DNA from: Pseudomonas syringae
Lineage (GTDB): Bacteria; Pseudomonadota; Gammaproteobacteria; Pseudomonadales; Pseudomonadaceae
Length of the DNA stretch: 64,000 bases
Direction: 5' to 3'
Assembly (NCBI RefSeq): GCF_000737245.1
Contig: NZ_JPQU01000023.1
Coordinates: 1-64,000 of the forward strand
Part shown: one piece after another, positions 16,887-25,711 of the stretch
Layout: each line of letters opens with the position of its first letter
How positions within the stretch are numbered: the first letter of the stretch is position 1
Notes under the pieces: model-generated
What the model was told of the DNA's origin: nothing
Seen by the model: the letters and a program-made list of their open reading frames with translations, nothing else
The model's database searches: none
Translations under genes and position numbers: made by a program

Positions 16887-17828
16887 TCATACCACCTCCC
16901 GGCGCCGATCCTCTCTGGGGCATTTGGCAAACCGTGCCCGATAGCTGCGGGTGAAATATGACGGCGACTCAAACCCGCAGGCAATACTCACCTCAAGCAC
17001 ACTAAGCTCGCTCTGTCGCAGCAGTTGCCGAGCTTTCTCCAGGCGCAGACCCAAGTAGAAATTGCGGGGTGTGTCGTTCAGGTGCAGGCGGAACAAACGC
17101 TCCAGCTGACGCCGCGTGACCTTGATCGACTCGGCCAGGGCAAACGTGCTCACGGGCGGTTCGGTATGTTGCTCCATCTCGCCGATCACCTGAACCAGTT
17201 TCTTGTTGTTGATACCGTAGCGCGCGGCGATCTGCATGCGCTGGTGATCTTTGCGCGGGCGGATGCGGCTCAGGACGAATTGTTCGGACACCTGGATCGC
17301 CAGCTCCGGGCCATGGGCCATGGCGATCAAGTCGAGCATCAGGTCAATTGACGCGGTGCCGCCAGCACAGGTGATCCGGCGGCGGTCAATCTCGAACAGT
17401 TCCTGAGTAACCGTCAGTTGTGGATAGGACTCTTTGAATGCGTCGATGGCTTCCCAATGCAGGGTCAAGCGGTGTCCGTCGAGCAGCCCGACTTCAGCGA
17501 GCACACAGGCGCCCGTGTCGATGGCACCAAGGGTCACTCCGTCGTTGTCGAGGCGACGCAGCCACTGTGCCAGGGCTGGAGTGACAAACTGCAGCGGCTC
17601 GAAACCCGCAACCACCATCAGGGTCGCGTTTTTATTCAGCGGCTGCAGCGCGGCGGCGTTGACCGACATGCCATTGCTCGCCAGTACCGCGCCGCCATCG
17701 GCACTTAACACATGCCAGTGGTACAGGTCACCGCGAAAGCGGTTGGCAACCCGAAGAGGCTCTAGTGCGGAAATAAAGCCAATGGCCGAAAACCCTGGCA
17801 TCAGCAGAAAGTAGAAATCCTGGGACAT
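16887..17828 (-). CDS. cdhR: GlxA-family AraC-type activator of carnitine catabolism (CdhR-like)
   Basis: The start is placed at 17828 (MSQDFYFLLMPGFSAIGF), giving 313 residues, as the longer upstream frame has no family-like sequence. Residues 1-190 form a DJ-1/GATase1-like sensor domain with the GAIDTGACVLAE nucleophile-elbow-like segment; residues about 210-310 hold two AraC helix-turn-helices ending in CGFESPSYFTRSYRARF. CdhR of P. aeruginosa activates the carnitine dehydrogenase operon and has this architecture. The divergent genes are a periplasmic binding protein, a dehydrocarnitine cleavage enzyme and carnitine dehydrogenase, which supports the assignment over the paralogues GbdR and SouR. 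Confidence 0.85.
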   Translation of the reverse strand: MSQDFYFLLMPGFSAIGFISALEPLRVANRFRGDLYHWHVLSADGGAVLASNGMSVNAAALQPLNKNATLMVVAGFEPLQFVTPALAQWLRRLDNDGVTLGAIDTGACVLAEVGLLDGHRLTLHWEAIDAFKESYPQLTVTQELFEIDRRRITCAGGTASIDLMLDLIAMAHGPELAIQVSEQFVLSRIRPRKDHQRMQIAARYGINNKKLVQVIGEMEQHTEPPVSTFALAESIKVTRRQLERLFRLHLNDTPRNFYLGLRLEKARQLLRQSELSVLEVSIACGFESPSYFTRSYRARFAKCPREDRRREVV

Positions 17829-18020
17829 GGTAGCGCTCTTGCAGAACGGACAGCGTGGCACTGTGATACTCCCGTTATGCAGCTCATTCAAGAGGTAGGT
17901 CGCTGCAGTGCAAAAGTGCGTCGCCGCCGTGCAGTTTGTCGGCCTCGCAGGTACGTAACGTGGCGTTACGGTGCACAAAGACACCGGCCCCCACAATTAC
18001 GAGCTGCCGAGGGATACACC

Positions 18021-18965
18021 ATGAATCGACTGATCAGCCGCTGCGTGCTCGCACTCAGCGCCAGCGCCATCTTGAGCACAAATGTCATGGCAGCAGATGC
18101 CGCTTCATGCCAGAACGTGCGCATGGGCGTGGTGGACTGGACCGACGTCATCGCCACCAGCGCCATGACCAAAGTCTTGCTCGACGGCCTCGGCTACAAC
18201 ACCAAACAGACCAGCGCTTCGCAGCAAATCATTTTCGCTGGCATCCGCGACCAGCGCCTGGACCTGTTCCTGGGCTACTGGAACCCGCTGATGACTCAGA
18301 CCATCACCCCTTTCGTTGAGGCCAGGCAAGTCAAGGTCCTCAGCAAACCAAGCCTGGAAGACGCTCGCGCCACCCTCGCCGTCCCGACTTACCTGGCCGA
18401 CAAGGGCCTGAAAACGTTCGCCGATATCGCCAAATTCGAAAAAGAGCTCGGCGGCAAGATCTATGGCATCGAGCCAGGCTCGGGCGCCAACACCCAGATC
18501 AAGGCAATGATCGCCAAGAACCAATTCGGCCTGGGCAAGTTCCAGCTGGTGGAGTCCAGCGAAGCCGGCATGCTCGCCGCCGTTAACCGCGCTGTACGTC
18601 GAAATGGAGCCGTGGTTTTCTTCGGTTGGGCGCCCCACCCGATGAACGTCAACATCGCCATGACTTACCTGAGTGGCAGCGACGATGCCATGGGGCCTAA
18701 CGAAGGCGCGGCAACGGTCTGGACTGTGACATCGCCCACGTATGCCGAGCAGTGTCCCAACGTGCACAAACTTCTGACCAACCTGAGCTTCACGGCCGCC
18801 GACGAGAGCCGGATGATGCAGCCGCTTCTGGATCACAAGGATCCGCTTGAATCCGCCAAACAGTGGCTAAAGGATCACCCGCAGGACCAGGCTCGCTGGC
18901 TGGAAGGTGTCACCACCTTCGACGGCAAGCCGGCTGCGGCCAATCTGCAATTGACCAGCAAATAA
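18021..18965 (+). CDS. caiX: Carnitine-binding periplasmic protein (CaiX-like) of ABC transport
   Basis: The start at 18021 gives a classical signal peptide (MNRLISRCVLALSASAILS, with cleavage after VMAADA or nearby). The mature protein is an OpuAC/glycine-betaine-type substrate-binding domain: GVVDWTDVIATSAMTKVLLDGLGY at the N-terminus, an FLGYWNPLM aromatic motif, FFGWAPHPMN, and late aspartates typical of quaternary-amine binders. CaiX in P. aeruginosa captures carnitine and uses the CbcWV betaine/choline permease encoded elsewhere; no permease is found here either. It leads the catabolic operon and is divergent from cdhR. Confidence 0.85.
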   Translation: MNRLISRCVLALSASAILSTNVMAADAASCQNVRMGVVDWTDVIATSAMTKVLLDGLGYNTKQTSASQQIIFAGIRDQRLDLFLGYWNPLMTQTITPFVEARQVKVLSKPSLEDARATLAVPTYLADKGLKTFADIAKFEKELGGKIYGIEPGSGANTQIKAMIAKNQFGLGKFQLVESSEAGMLAAVNRAVRRNGAVVFFGWAPHPMNVNIAMTYLSGSDDAMGPNEGAATVWTVTSPTYAEQCPNVHKLLTNLSFTAADESRMMQPLLDHKDPLESAKQWLKDHPQDQARWLEGVTTFDGKPAAANLQLTSK

Positions 18966-19035
18966 CCATGCTCCTCACCGCTTCGTAGCCAACACCGGCT
19001 ACGAACGGCCTCATCACGCCTGAAAGGAACCCCCC

Positions 19036-19923
19036 ATGAATCACGACGTCATCATCACCTGCGCACTCACCGGTGCTGGCGACACGACCGCCAGAAGTCC
19101 ACATGTGCCGGTCACTCCCAAACAAATCGCCGCAGCGGCAGTGGAAGCTGCCAAGGCGGGTGCGACCGTTGTGCATTGCCATGTACGCGATCCCGACACA
19201 GGCAAGTTCAGCCGCAGCGTCGCGCTGTATCGCGAAGTCATGGAGCGTATCCGCGAGGCCGACGTCGATATCATCGTCAACCTCACCGCAGGCATGGGTG
19301 GAGACCTGGAAATCGGCGGCGGTGAGAACCCTATGGAGTTCGGCCCCAACACCGACCTGATCGGCCCGATTAGCCGTCTGGCTCATGTGGAAGAGTTGTT
19401 GCCGGAAATCTGCACCCTGGACTGCGGAACCCTGAACTTCGGCGACGGCGACACTATTTACGTGTCCACCCCCGCCCAACTGCGCGCCGGAGCCAAACGC
19501 ATCCAGGAGCTGGGCGTTAAGGCGGAGCTGGAAATCTTCGACACCGGCCACCTGTGGTTCGCCAAACAGATGATCAAGGAAGGTTTACTCGACAACCCGC
19601 TGTTCCAACTGTGTCTGGGCATCCCATGGGGCGCGCCGGCCGACACCACCACGATGAAAGCCATGGTCGACAACCTGCCAGACGACGCTGTGTGGGCCGG
19701 ATTCGGCATCGGCCGCATGCAGATGCCGATGGCGGCGCAGGCGGTGCTGCTGGGCGGCAACGTGCGTGTTGGTCTGGAAGATAACCTGTGGCTGGACAAG
19801 GGCGTGCTCGCGACCAATGGCCAACTGGTGGAGCGTGCCAACGAAATCCTCAGTCGCCTGGGCGCACGCGTCATGACCCCGGCAGAAGGCCGTATCAAGA
19901 TGGGTCTTAAAAAACGCGGCTAA
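19036..19923 (+). CDS. 3-dehydrocarnitine:acetyl-CoA cleavage enzyme (BKACE family)
   Basis: This 295-residue protein is a beta-keto acid cleavage enzyme: the N-terminal [18 protein letters not shown] motif, the zinc-binding [10 protein letters not shown], the GPNTD loop, and the late EDN of VGLEDNLWL are all present. In Pseudomonas the member next to carnitine dehydrogenase converts 3-dehydrocarnitine plus acetyl-CoA into acetoacetate and betainyl-CoA. It lies between caiX and the dehydrogenase, with AGGAA before its ATG. The substrate assignment is from operon context and family precedent. Confidence 0.9.
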   Translation: MNHDVIITCALTGAGDTTARSPHVPVTPKQIAAAAVEAAKAGATVVHCHVRDPDTGKFSRSVALYREVMERIREADVDIIVNLTAGMGGDLEIGGGENPMEFGPNTDLIGPISRLAHVEELLPEICTLDCGTLNFGDGDTIYVSTPAQLRAGAKRIQELGVKAELEIFDTGHLWFAKQMIKEGLLDNPLFQLCLGIPWGAPADTTTMKAMVDNLPDDAVWAGFGIGRMQMPMAAQAVLLGGNVRVGLEDNLWLDKGVLATNGQLVERANEILSRLGARVMTPAEGRIKMGLKKRG

Positions 19924-19963
19924 CCCCCAGATGCATTCATCACATTATTCAGGATCGTCGCCA

Positions 19964-20929
19964 ATGCGCTTTATCACTGAGATCAAAACCTTCGCCGCCC
20001 TGGGCAGCGGCGTTATCGGCAGCGGCTGGGTATCTCGTGCCCTCGCCCACGGCCTTGATGTAGTGGCGTGGGACCCGGCACCGGGGGCCGAAGCTGCGTT
20101 GCGCAAGCGCGTCGCCAATGCCTGGGGAGCGTTGGAGAAACAGGGCCTGGCACCGGGCGCGTCCCAGGATCGCCTTCGCTTCGTCGCCACCATCGAAGAA
20201 TGCGTGAAAGACGCTGACTTCATCCAGGAAAGCGCCCCCGAACGCCTGGAGTTGAAGCTGGAATTGCACAGCAAAATCAGCAGAGCGGCCAAGCCCGATG
20301 CGTTGATCGGTTCGAGTACGTCGGGCCTGCTGCCCAGTGAGTTCTACGAGAGCGCCACCCTCCCGCAGCGGTGCGTGGTTGGTCACCCCTTCAATCCCGT
20401 ATACCTGCTGCCGTTGGTGGAGGTAGTGGGCGGAAAAAACACCGCGCCGGAGGCAATCCAGGCAGCAATCAAGGTTTACGAATCCCTCGGAATGCGCCCT
20501 CTGCATGTGCGCAAGGAAGTCCCGGGCTTCATCGCCGATCGCTTGCTCGAAGCGCTATGGCGTGAGGCTCTGCACCTGGTCAATGACGGCGTGGCCACCA
20601 CCGGCGAAATCGATGACGCGATTCGTTTTGGCGCTGGGTTGCGCTGGTCATTCATGGGCACTTTCCTCACCTACACGCTGGCCGGTGGCGATGCCGGGAT
20701 GCGCCACTTCATGGCGCAGTTTGGCCCCGCACTGCAATTGCCGTGGACCTATCTGCAGGCACCGGAGCTGACCGAAGAGTTGATCGACCATGTGGTCGAC
20801 GGCACCAGCGCCCAGTTGGGTAACCATAGTATTTCAGGGCTGGAGCGCTATCGTGACGACTGCCTGCTAGCTGTATTGGAGGCGGTCAAAACCACCAAGG
20901 AAAAACACGGCATGACCTTCGCCGAATAG
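19964..20929 (+). CDS. lcdH: L-carnitine 3-dehydrogenase
   Basis: The start is set at 19964, giving [19 protein letters not shown], which matches the family N-terminus, with AGGA upstream; an ATG at 19931 adds eleven atypical residues. The 321-residue protein is a 3-hydroxyacyl-CoA-dehydrogenase-fold enzyme with the NAD motif GSGVIGSGW, the [12 protein letters not shown] loop and the catalytic [15 protein letters not shown]. It oxidises carnitine to 3-dehydrocarnitine for the cleavage enzyme upstream in the operon. The product name is supported by both motif and neighbourhood. Confidence 0.92.
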   Translation: MRFITEIKTFAALGSGVIGSGWVSRALAHGLDVVAWDPAPGAEAALRKRVANAWGALEKQGLAPGASQDRLRFVATIEECVKDADFIQESAPERLELKLELHSKISRAAKPDALIGSSTSGLLPSEFYESATLPQRCVVGHPFNPVYLLPLVEVVGGKNTAPEAIQAAIKVYESLGMRPLHVRKEVPGFIADRLLEALWREALHLVNDGVATTGEIDDAIRFGAGLRWSFMGTFLTYTLAGGDAGMRHFMAQFGPALQLPWTYLQAPELTEELIDHVVDGTSAQLGNHSISGLERYRDDCLLAVLEAVKTTKEKHGMTFAE

Positions 20930-20980
20930 ACCTGTGCGGGAGCTCGCTTACTCACAGGAGTTATCCGGATATTGGCGCGA

Positions 20981-21078
20981 CGACGTGGGACCGGCTTCAG
21001 CCGGGAAGAGGCCAGTACATCCATATCCTATTTATCGTCTGAAATGCCGCCTTCCCGGCTAAAGCCGGTCCCACGTCG
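20981..21078. repeat. REP pair (BIME-like) inside the carnitine operon
   Basis: Two oppositely oriented REP sequences built on CGTGGGACCGGCTTCAGCCGG and its complement are separated by about 45 bp. The same unit recurs at 37010, 39438 and 60104. Here it lies between carnitine dehydrogenase and the thioesterase, where it may attenuate or stabilise the transcript. Confidence 0.85.
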
Positions 21079-21118
21079 AAACATAGAATTTCCCACGTCT
21101 TTTGCCGAGTACAGACCC

Positions 21119-21595
21119 ATGCCTGCACTGACCACCTACACCACCCAGGTTCAACGCGATTGGGTCGACTATAACGGCCACCTGCGCGACGCGTTCTACC
21201 TGCTGATTTTCAGCTATGCCACCGATGTACTGATGGACACTCTGGGCCTGGACAGCGACAACCGCGAAGCAAGTGGCCACTCGTTATTCACCCTGGAACT
21301 GCACTTGAATTACCTTCACGAGGTGAAACTCGGTGCGGACGTTGAGGTGCGCACCCAACTGATCGCCTACGACGCCAAACGTCTGCACCTCTATCACAGC
21401 CTGCACTTGGCGGGAGATGAAAAGGAACTGGCAGGCAACGAGCAAATGCTTTTGCACGTCGATATGACTGGCCCGCGCTCGGCTCCTTTCAGCAAGGTCA
21501 CGCTGGAACGACTCTGCGCTATCTGTGCTGACCAGACCGAGCTACCGAGGCCCGCCCTCCTCGGCCGAGTTATTGGGTTGCCCGATAAAAAATAG
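21119..21595 (+). CDS. Hotdog-fold thioesterase of carnitine catabolism (betainyl-CoA thioesterase-like)
   Basis: The start at 21119 (MPALTTYTTQVQRDWVDYNGHL) gives 158 residues; the longer frame reads through a REP element and is rejected. The sequence has the 4-hydroxybenzoyl-CoA thioesterase fold signature: a DYNGHLRDAFY catalytic aspartate region, an FTLELHLNYLHEV helix and late LHVDM strand. In P. aeruginosa the gene after carnitine dehydrogenase encodes a thioesterase that releases betaine from betainyl-CoA. It is the last gene of the operon. Confidence 0.85.
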   Translation: MPALTTYTTQVQRDWVDYNGHLRDAFYLLIFSYATDVLMDTLGLDSDNREASGHSLFTLELHLNYLHEVKLGADVEVRTQLIAYDAKRLHLYHSLHLAGDEKELAGNEQMLLHVDMTGPRSAPFSKVTLERLCAICADQTELPRPALLGRVIGLPDKK

Positions 21596-22352
21596 CTGAC
21601 ATAAAGCCTTGATGCAGACGTTGAAGGCCACACAGATAGGCCAAAACTGCCGGTTGTCGTATAAACCAACCGCGGGGCGATTGATCACTCGCAGAATCTA
21701 GTTGTTTCGCTCGGCCATTACTCCTCCTTCGTTGAACGGGCCCGACAGCTCATTCTGATTGATCCGCTCTTCAGCGCGAAAGTCACGCAGATCTTCGTGG
21801 CGAACGAAGCGAGGCGCCAAATTGCATGCAATTGAAGACATGCGTGGAACCGAGGCGATGCTGATCACCACAGTTTCGCGTCGGTTGCGTGGATAGTTTT
21901 TCCGCGCTAGTTAGCTGCCGTGCCTGAGCCCCCACCTTATTCCCCCAAACCAACACGGGCCTCGACAAGTTCTACGCGCAGCTTAGAGCCCTTTGACCTG
22001 TCTTAAGGTGAGCCCATTAGTTAGCGATTGAATATCAAAAACAAGTTGAACAGGGGCTCGCTAGATTTCTCTTTCGCCAAGTCAGTCACCCGTGACCAGC
22101 GAGAGTGCCGTTAAAACCCTATTGATCAAGGGTTCCAGACACTATTTGAATAACAGAATTACAGCGCTCTTTTAAAAACCTGGGCGTTATCGCCTTTGTT
22201 CTTCTCTTGGACTGCTTAGACGCGACGCAATCGCAGACACAGTCATCGTTTGTTAACACATTTGTGACATTCATTTTGCGCGGTCTGTTTTGACGTCGTC
22301 GGGCATTTCTAAAAAACAAGCCCGTTGATACCTGGAACAAAGGGAGCCGCAC
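21596..22352. other. Long intergenic region with possible decayed coding sequence
   Basis: These 757 bp hold no convincing intact gene. On the minus strand a short frame near 21700-21830 reads like a protein tail (RFVRHEDLRDFRAEERINQ) and ends at a stop near 21700, but it has no start or family I recognise, so it may be a gene relic. The right 250 bp become AT-rich and probably contain the promoter of the ugd operon. No clear terminator or RNA gene is visible. Confidence 0.4.
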
Positions 22353-23681
22353 ATGAGAGTCACAGTCTTCGGAACCGGTTATGTCGGCTTGACCCAGGCC
22401 GCCTGTCTGGCTGAGGTGGGCCACACCGTGTGTTGCATCGATGTGGATAGCAACCGTATTGACGCACTGCGCGATGGCATCTGCCCCATTTTCGAACCCA
22501 GCCTTGGTGGGCTCCTCCGCAATGGGCTGGACAACCAGCGATTGCATTTCACCACGGATGAAGCCGAAGCCAGTCGCTTTGCAGAATTGGTATTCATTGC
22601 GGTGGGAACGCCGCCGCAGGCTGACGGCAACGCCGACCTGAGTCAGGTATTGGCGGTGCTGGCTGCCCTGCTCCAGCATGCCAACGGTGCACGGATCATC
22701 GTCAACAAGTCCACCTCCCCGGTAGGGACTGTCGACCAGATGCTTGCGGTGATTGCCGCTAGCCCTCGGCGAGATGATGGCTTTGAAGTGATCAGTAACC
22801 CGGAATTTTTCAAAGAAGGCTCAGCGGTCAGTGATTGCCTGCGCCCCGATCGCATAATTGTCGGCGGCGCCAGCCAGGCCGCACTTGAGCGTTTGCGGGA
22901 GCTCTATCAGCCATTCAGCCGCAACCGTGAGAAGTTTGTCGTGATGGACGCTCGCAGTGCCGAGCTTACCAAGTACGCAGCCAACTGCCTGTTGGCGACC
23001 AAAATCTCGTTTATGAACGAACTGGCCAACCTCGCTGAGCGGTTTGATGCCGACATTGAGCAGGTGCGGCTCGGTATTGGCTCAGACCCTCGGATCGGCT
23101 ACGACTTCATCTACCCTGGGTGCGGTTTCGGCGGCTCGTGTTTCCCCAAGGATCTTCAAGCGCTGATCAGTGCAGCCAAGGCATGCGGGATGGAGACCGC
23201 CCTCCTCAGCGCCGTGGATGACGTTAATCGTCGCCAGAAGCACCTGCTGTTTGAAAAGATCCGCGTGCATTATCAAGGCGCGCTCAGAGGCAAGGTTTTC
23301 GCCGTCTGGGGGCTGGCGTTCAAACCCAATACCGACGATATCCGCGAAGCGCCCAGTCATGCGCTTCTTGAGGCGCTGTGGGCCGCCGGTGCCACGGTCC
23401 AGGCACACGACCCAAAGGCCATGGAGGCAATCAGCGCTCGTTACGGAGAGCGCGATGATCTGAAACTGATGCCGTGCAAGGAAAGCGCTCTCGATGGCGC
23501 TGACGCCTTGGTGGTGGTCACCGAATGGCAGGACTATCGCGTCCTGAATCTGCCCAGGCTCAAGGAACAACTTCGAGACTGGGTGGTATTTGATGGGCGT
23601 AACCTGTTCGACCCGCTGCAGTTGCGAGAGGCCGGCTTTACTTACTACGGTATTGGCCGCGGCCAGGGGGTCCGGCCATGA
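22353..23681 (+). CDS. ugd: UDP-glucose 6-dehydrogenase
   Basis: A 442-residue enzyme that oxidises UDP-glucose to UDP-glucuronate. The N-terminal Rossmann motif GTGYVGL (residues 7-13), the NKSTSPVGT loop, the central helix with ELTKYAANCLLATKISF, and the catalytic cysteine C263 in GGSCFPKD are all present, and the length is usual for the family. AGGGAG precedes the ATG. It is the first gene of a six-gene operon; the next gene overlaps it by four bases. Confidence 0.95.
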   Translation: MRVTVFGTGYVGLTQAACLAEVGHTVCCIDVDSNRIDALRDGICPIFEPSLGGLLRNGLDNQRLHFTTDEAEASRFAELVFIAVGTPPQADGNADLSQVLAVLAALLQHANGARIIVNKSTSPVGTVDQMLAVIAASPRRDDGFEVISNPEFFKEGSAVSDCLRPDRIIVGGASQAALERLRELYQPFSRNREKFVVMDARSAELTKYAANCLLATKISFMNELANLAERFDADIEQVRLGIGSDPRIGYDFIYPGCGFGGSCFPKDLQALISAAKACGMETALLSAVDDVNRRQKHLLFEKIRVHYQGALRGKVFAVWGLAFKPNTDDIREAPSHALLEALWAAGATVQAHDPKAMEAISARYGERDDLKLMPCKESALDGADALVVVTEWQDYRVLNLPRLKEQLRDWVVFDGRNLFDPLQLREAGFTYYGIGRGQGVRP

Positions 23682-24685
23682 CCGTTCTCGTGACTGGCGT
23701 TGCAGGATTCATCGGATTTCATGCTGCCAAACGCTTGTGCGAGCAAGGTATTGAAGTGGTTGGGATCGACAATCTCAACGCTTACTACAGCGTTGATCTC
23801 AAAAAGGCGCGACTAAGGGTGCTCGAGGGCACGCCAGGTTTCACTTTTCATTGTCTGGACATTACCGACGATCAGGCTTTGTCTGCTTTATTCCGGCTTC
23901 ACGGCTTCGAGCAGGTCATTCACCTGGCGGCCCAGGCCGGTGTGCGTTATTCGCTGGAGGAGCCGGGTGCATACGTCCAATCCAATTTAGTCGGTTTTGT
24001 TAACGTACTGGAGGCCTGTCGGCACCATCGACCGACGCATCTCATCTACGCATCAAGCAGCTCAGTCTACGGCGCGAATACGCGGATGCCGTTTCGCGTA
24101 GAGGATGCCGTAGACAGGCCGCTTTCCCTGTACGCCGCCACCAAACGCGCCAACGAGTTGACCGCATACAGTTACGCCCACCTCTATGGTCTGCGATGCA
24201 GCGGATTACGCTTTTTCACGGTTTATGGCCCATGGGGCCGCCCCGACATGGCGTTGTTCAAGTTCACCCAAGCCATGCTCGCCGGCGAACCGGTGCACAT
24301 CTACAACCATGGGGAGATGGCGCGGGACTTTACCTACATCGATGACATTGTCGAAAGCATCCTGCGTTTGCGCGTGCGTCCGCCCGAAGCCGTCGGCAGC
24401 GAACCGCCTCACCGACTCTTCAACATCGGCCGGGGTCAGCCTGTGAAGTTGCTGGAGTTCGTTGACTGCCTGGAGGCCGCACTGGGCCTGCGTGCCGAAC
24501 GCCGCTATCTGCCCATGCAGGCGGGTGACGTGCTGCAAACCTGGGCAGATGTCAGTGACCTGGCCCAGTGGATTGACTTTCAACCGCAGGTGTCGGTCGA
24601 CACAGGCGTTCAAGCCTTCGTCGACTGGTACCGGGAGCACTACCAGCCCCGGACTGGCCTGCCCTCTTCAGAGCCAAAAAAATAA
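23678..24685 (+). CDS. NAD-dependent epimerase, UDP-glucuronate 4-epimerase-like
   Basis: A 335-residue extended SDR: TGVAGFIGFHAAKRL carries the GxxGxxG NAD motif (residues 7-13), SSSSVYG the catalytic serine region, and YAATKRANE the YxxxK pair. The closest family by signature (IDNLNAYYSVDLKKAR, FFTVYGPWGRPDMA) is CapI/WbpP-type UDP-glucuronate 4-epimerase, which makes UDP-galacturonate. The gene overlaps ugd by ATGA, so substrate and enzyme are produced together. UDP-glucose 4-epimerase is a less likely alternative. Confidence 0.88.
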   Translation: MTVLVTGVAGFIGFHAAKRLCEQGIEVVGIDNLNAYYSVDLKKARLRVLEGTPGFTFHCLDITDDQALSALFRLHGFEQVIHLAAQAGVRYSLEEPGAYVQSNLVGFVNVLEACRHHRPTHLIYASSSSVYGANTRMPFRVEDAVDRPLSLYAATKRANELTAYSYAHLYGLRCSGLRFFTVYGPWGRPDMALFKFTQAMLAGEPVHIYNHGEMARDFTYIDDIVESILRLRVRPPEAVGSEPPHRLFNIGRGQPVKLLEFVDCLEAALGLRAERRYLPMQAGDVLQTWADVSDLAQWIDFQPQVSVDTGVQAFVDWYREHYQPRTGLPSSEPKK

Positions 24686-25428
24686 TGACTGCGCCTATTT
24701 TTGTTTCCGTAATAATTCCCGCCAAGAACGAAGCAGGCAATCTGCCTTCGCTGTTGCAGGAGGTCCGAGCCGCGCTGACTGGAGAGCACTACGAGGTTCT
24801 GGTGGTTGACGACGGCAGCACCGATGAAACCCCGCAGGTCCTGCGCGCATTGAAAGACGAAGGATTCCCGGAGCTGCGGATTCTGCAACACGAACACTCA
24901 CTGGGCCAGAGCACGTCGATCTACCACGCGGCTCAGACGGCACAGGGCGACTGGCTAGCGACGCTGGACGGCGATGGCCAGAACGACCCGGCGGACATCC
25001 CCGGTATGTTGGCATTGGTGCGCGCTCGCCAAGGCGGTTCCGATGCCCTTCAGCTGGTGGCCGGGCACCGTGTAAACCGCCGCGATACCGCCAGTAAGCG
25101 CTGGGCTTCTCGATTTGCCAATGGATTACGCAGCCGCCTTCTCAAGGACTCGACTCCCGATACCGGTTGTGGTCTGAAACTGATCGAACGCAATGCCTTT
25201 CTGCGCCTGCCCTATTTCGACCATATGCACCGCTTTATTCCGGCGCTGATTCAGCGCCATAACGGCCGCATGGTCAACCATCCGGTCAACCACCGTCATC
25301 GCCAGGCTGGCATTTCAAACTACGGCAATCTGGACCGGGCGCTGGTGGGGATTCTTGACCTGTTTGGCGTTTGGTGGCTCATCCGCCGCACCCGGCTGCA
25401 CAGCCAGCCACGGGAGCTGAAGCCATGA
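24685..25428 (+). CDS. GT2 polyprenyl-phosphate glycosyltransferase (ArnC/RgtE/DPM-like)
   Basis: A 247-residue cytoplasmic family-2 glycosyltransferase: SVIIPAKNEAGN at the N-terminus, the VVDDGSTDET nucleotide site and the DGDGQNDP metal site. The tail (HRHRQAGISNYG) is typical of dolichol/undecaprenyl-phosphate sugar synthases. It lacks the two C-terminal membrane segments of ArnC. Its start overlaps the stop of the epimerase by one base. It is inferred to load galacturonate or glucuronate onto undecaprenyl phosphate for the ArnT-like transferase downstream. Confidence 0.85.
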   Translation: MTAPIFVSVIIPAKNEAGNLPSLLQEVRAALTGEHYEVLVVDDGSTDETPQVLRALKDEGFPELRILQHEHSLGQSTSIYHAAQTAQGDWLATLDGDGQNDPADIPGMLALVRARQGGSDALQLVAGHRVNRRDTASKRWASRFANGLRSRLLKDSTPDTGCGLKLIERNAFLRLPYFDHMHRFIPALIQRHNGRMVNHPVNHRHRQAGISNYGNLDRALVGILDLFGVWWLIRRTRLHSQPRELKP

Positions 25429-25709
25429 AATTCGATAACGAAACTATGTGGCTGATTCTGGGCTTTGTCGGACAAGCCGTGTTCACCGGACGCTTCGTTT
25501 TGCAGTGGCTATATAGCGAGATTCACAAACGCAGCATCATTCCGGTGGGCTTCTGGTATCTGAGCATGCTTGGCAGCGCCCTGCTGCTCATCTACGCCAT
25601 CTATCGGCAAGACCCGGTGTTTATTGCAGGCCAGTCGTTCGGCTTGCTGGTGTACCTGCGCAACCTTCAGTTAATCAGCCAGCAGGCTAAAGCAGTCAAG
25701 GAAGAATAA
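25425..25709 (+). CDS. Small LAB_N-domain membrane protein
   Basis: The start at 25425 overlaps the upstream stop as ATGA and gives 94 residues. The sequence has three hydrophobic segments and the LAB_N signature (GFVGQAVFTGRFVLQWLYSE, KRSIIPVGFWYLSMLGS), the domain found at the N-terminus of some lipid-A-disaccharide synthases and as stand-alone proteins beside ArnC/ArnT-type genes. Its role there is not established; helping handle or flip the lipid-linked sugar is a guess from context. Confidence 0.88.
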   Translation: MKFDNETMWLILGFVGQAVFTGRFVLQWLYSEIHKRSIIPVGFWYLSMLGSALLLIYAIYRQDPVFIAGQSFGLLVYLRNLQLISQQAKAVKEE

Positions 25710-25711
25710 CG

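Noticed and set aside
18105..18836. 243-residue frame antisense to caiX
   Set aside because: It mirrors the binding-protein gene; no motif or upstream signal supports it.
18958..20972. Choline/betaine ABC permease in the carnitine operon
   Set aside because: No membrane or ATPase gene is in the operon; only the binding protein is present.
20981..21078. REP pairs considered as CRISPR repeats
   Set aside because: The units occur singly as inverted pairs at distant loci and not as regularly spaced direct repeats; no cas gene is present.
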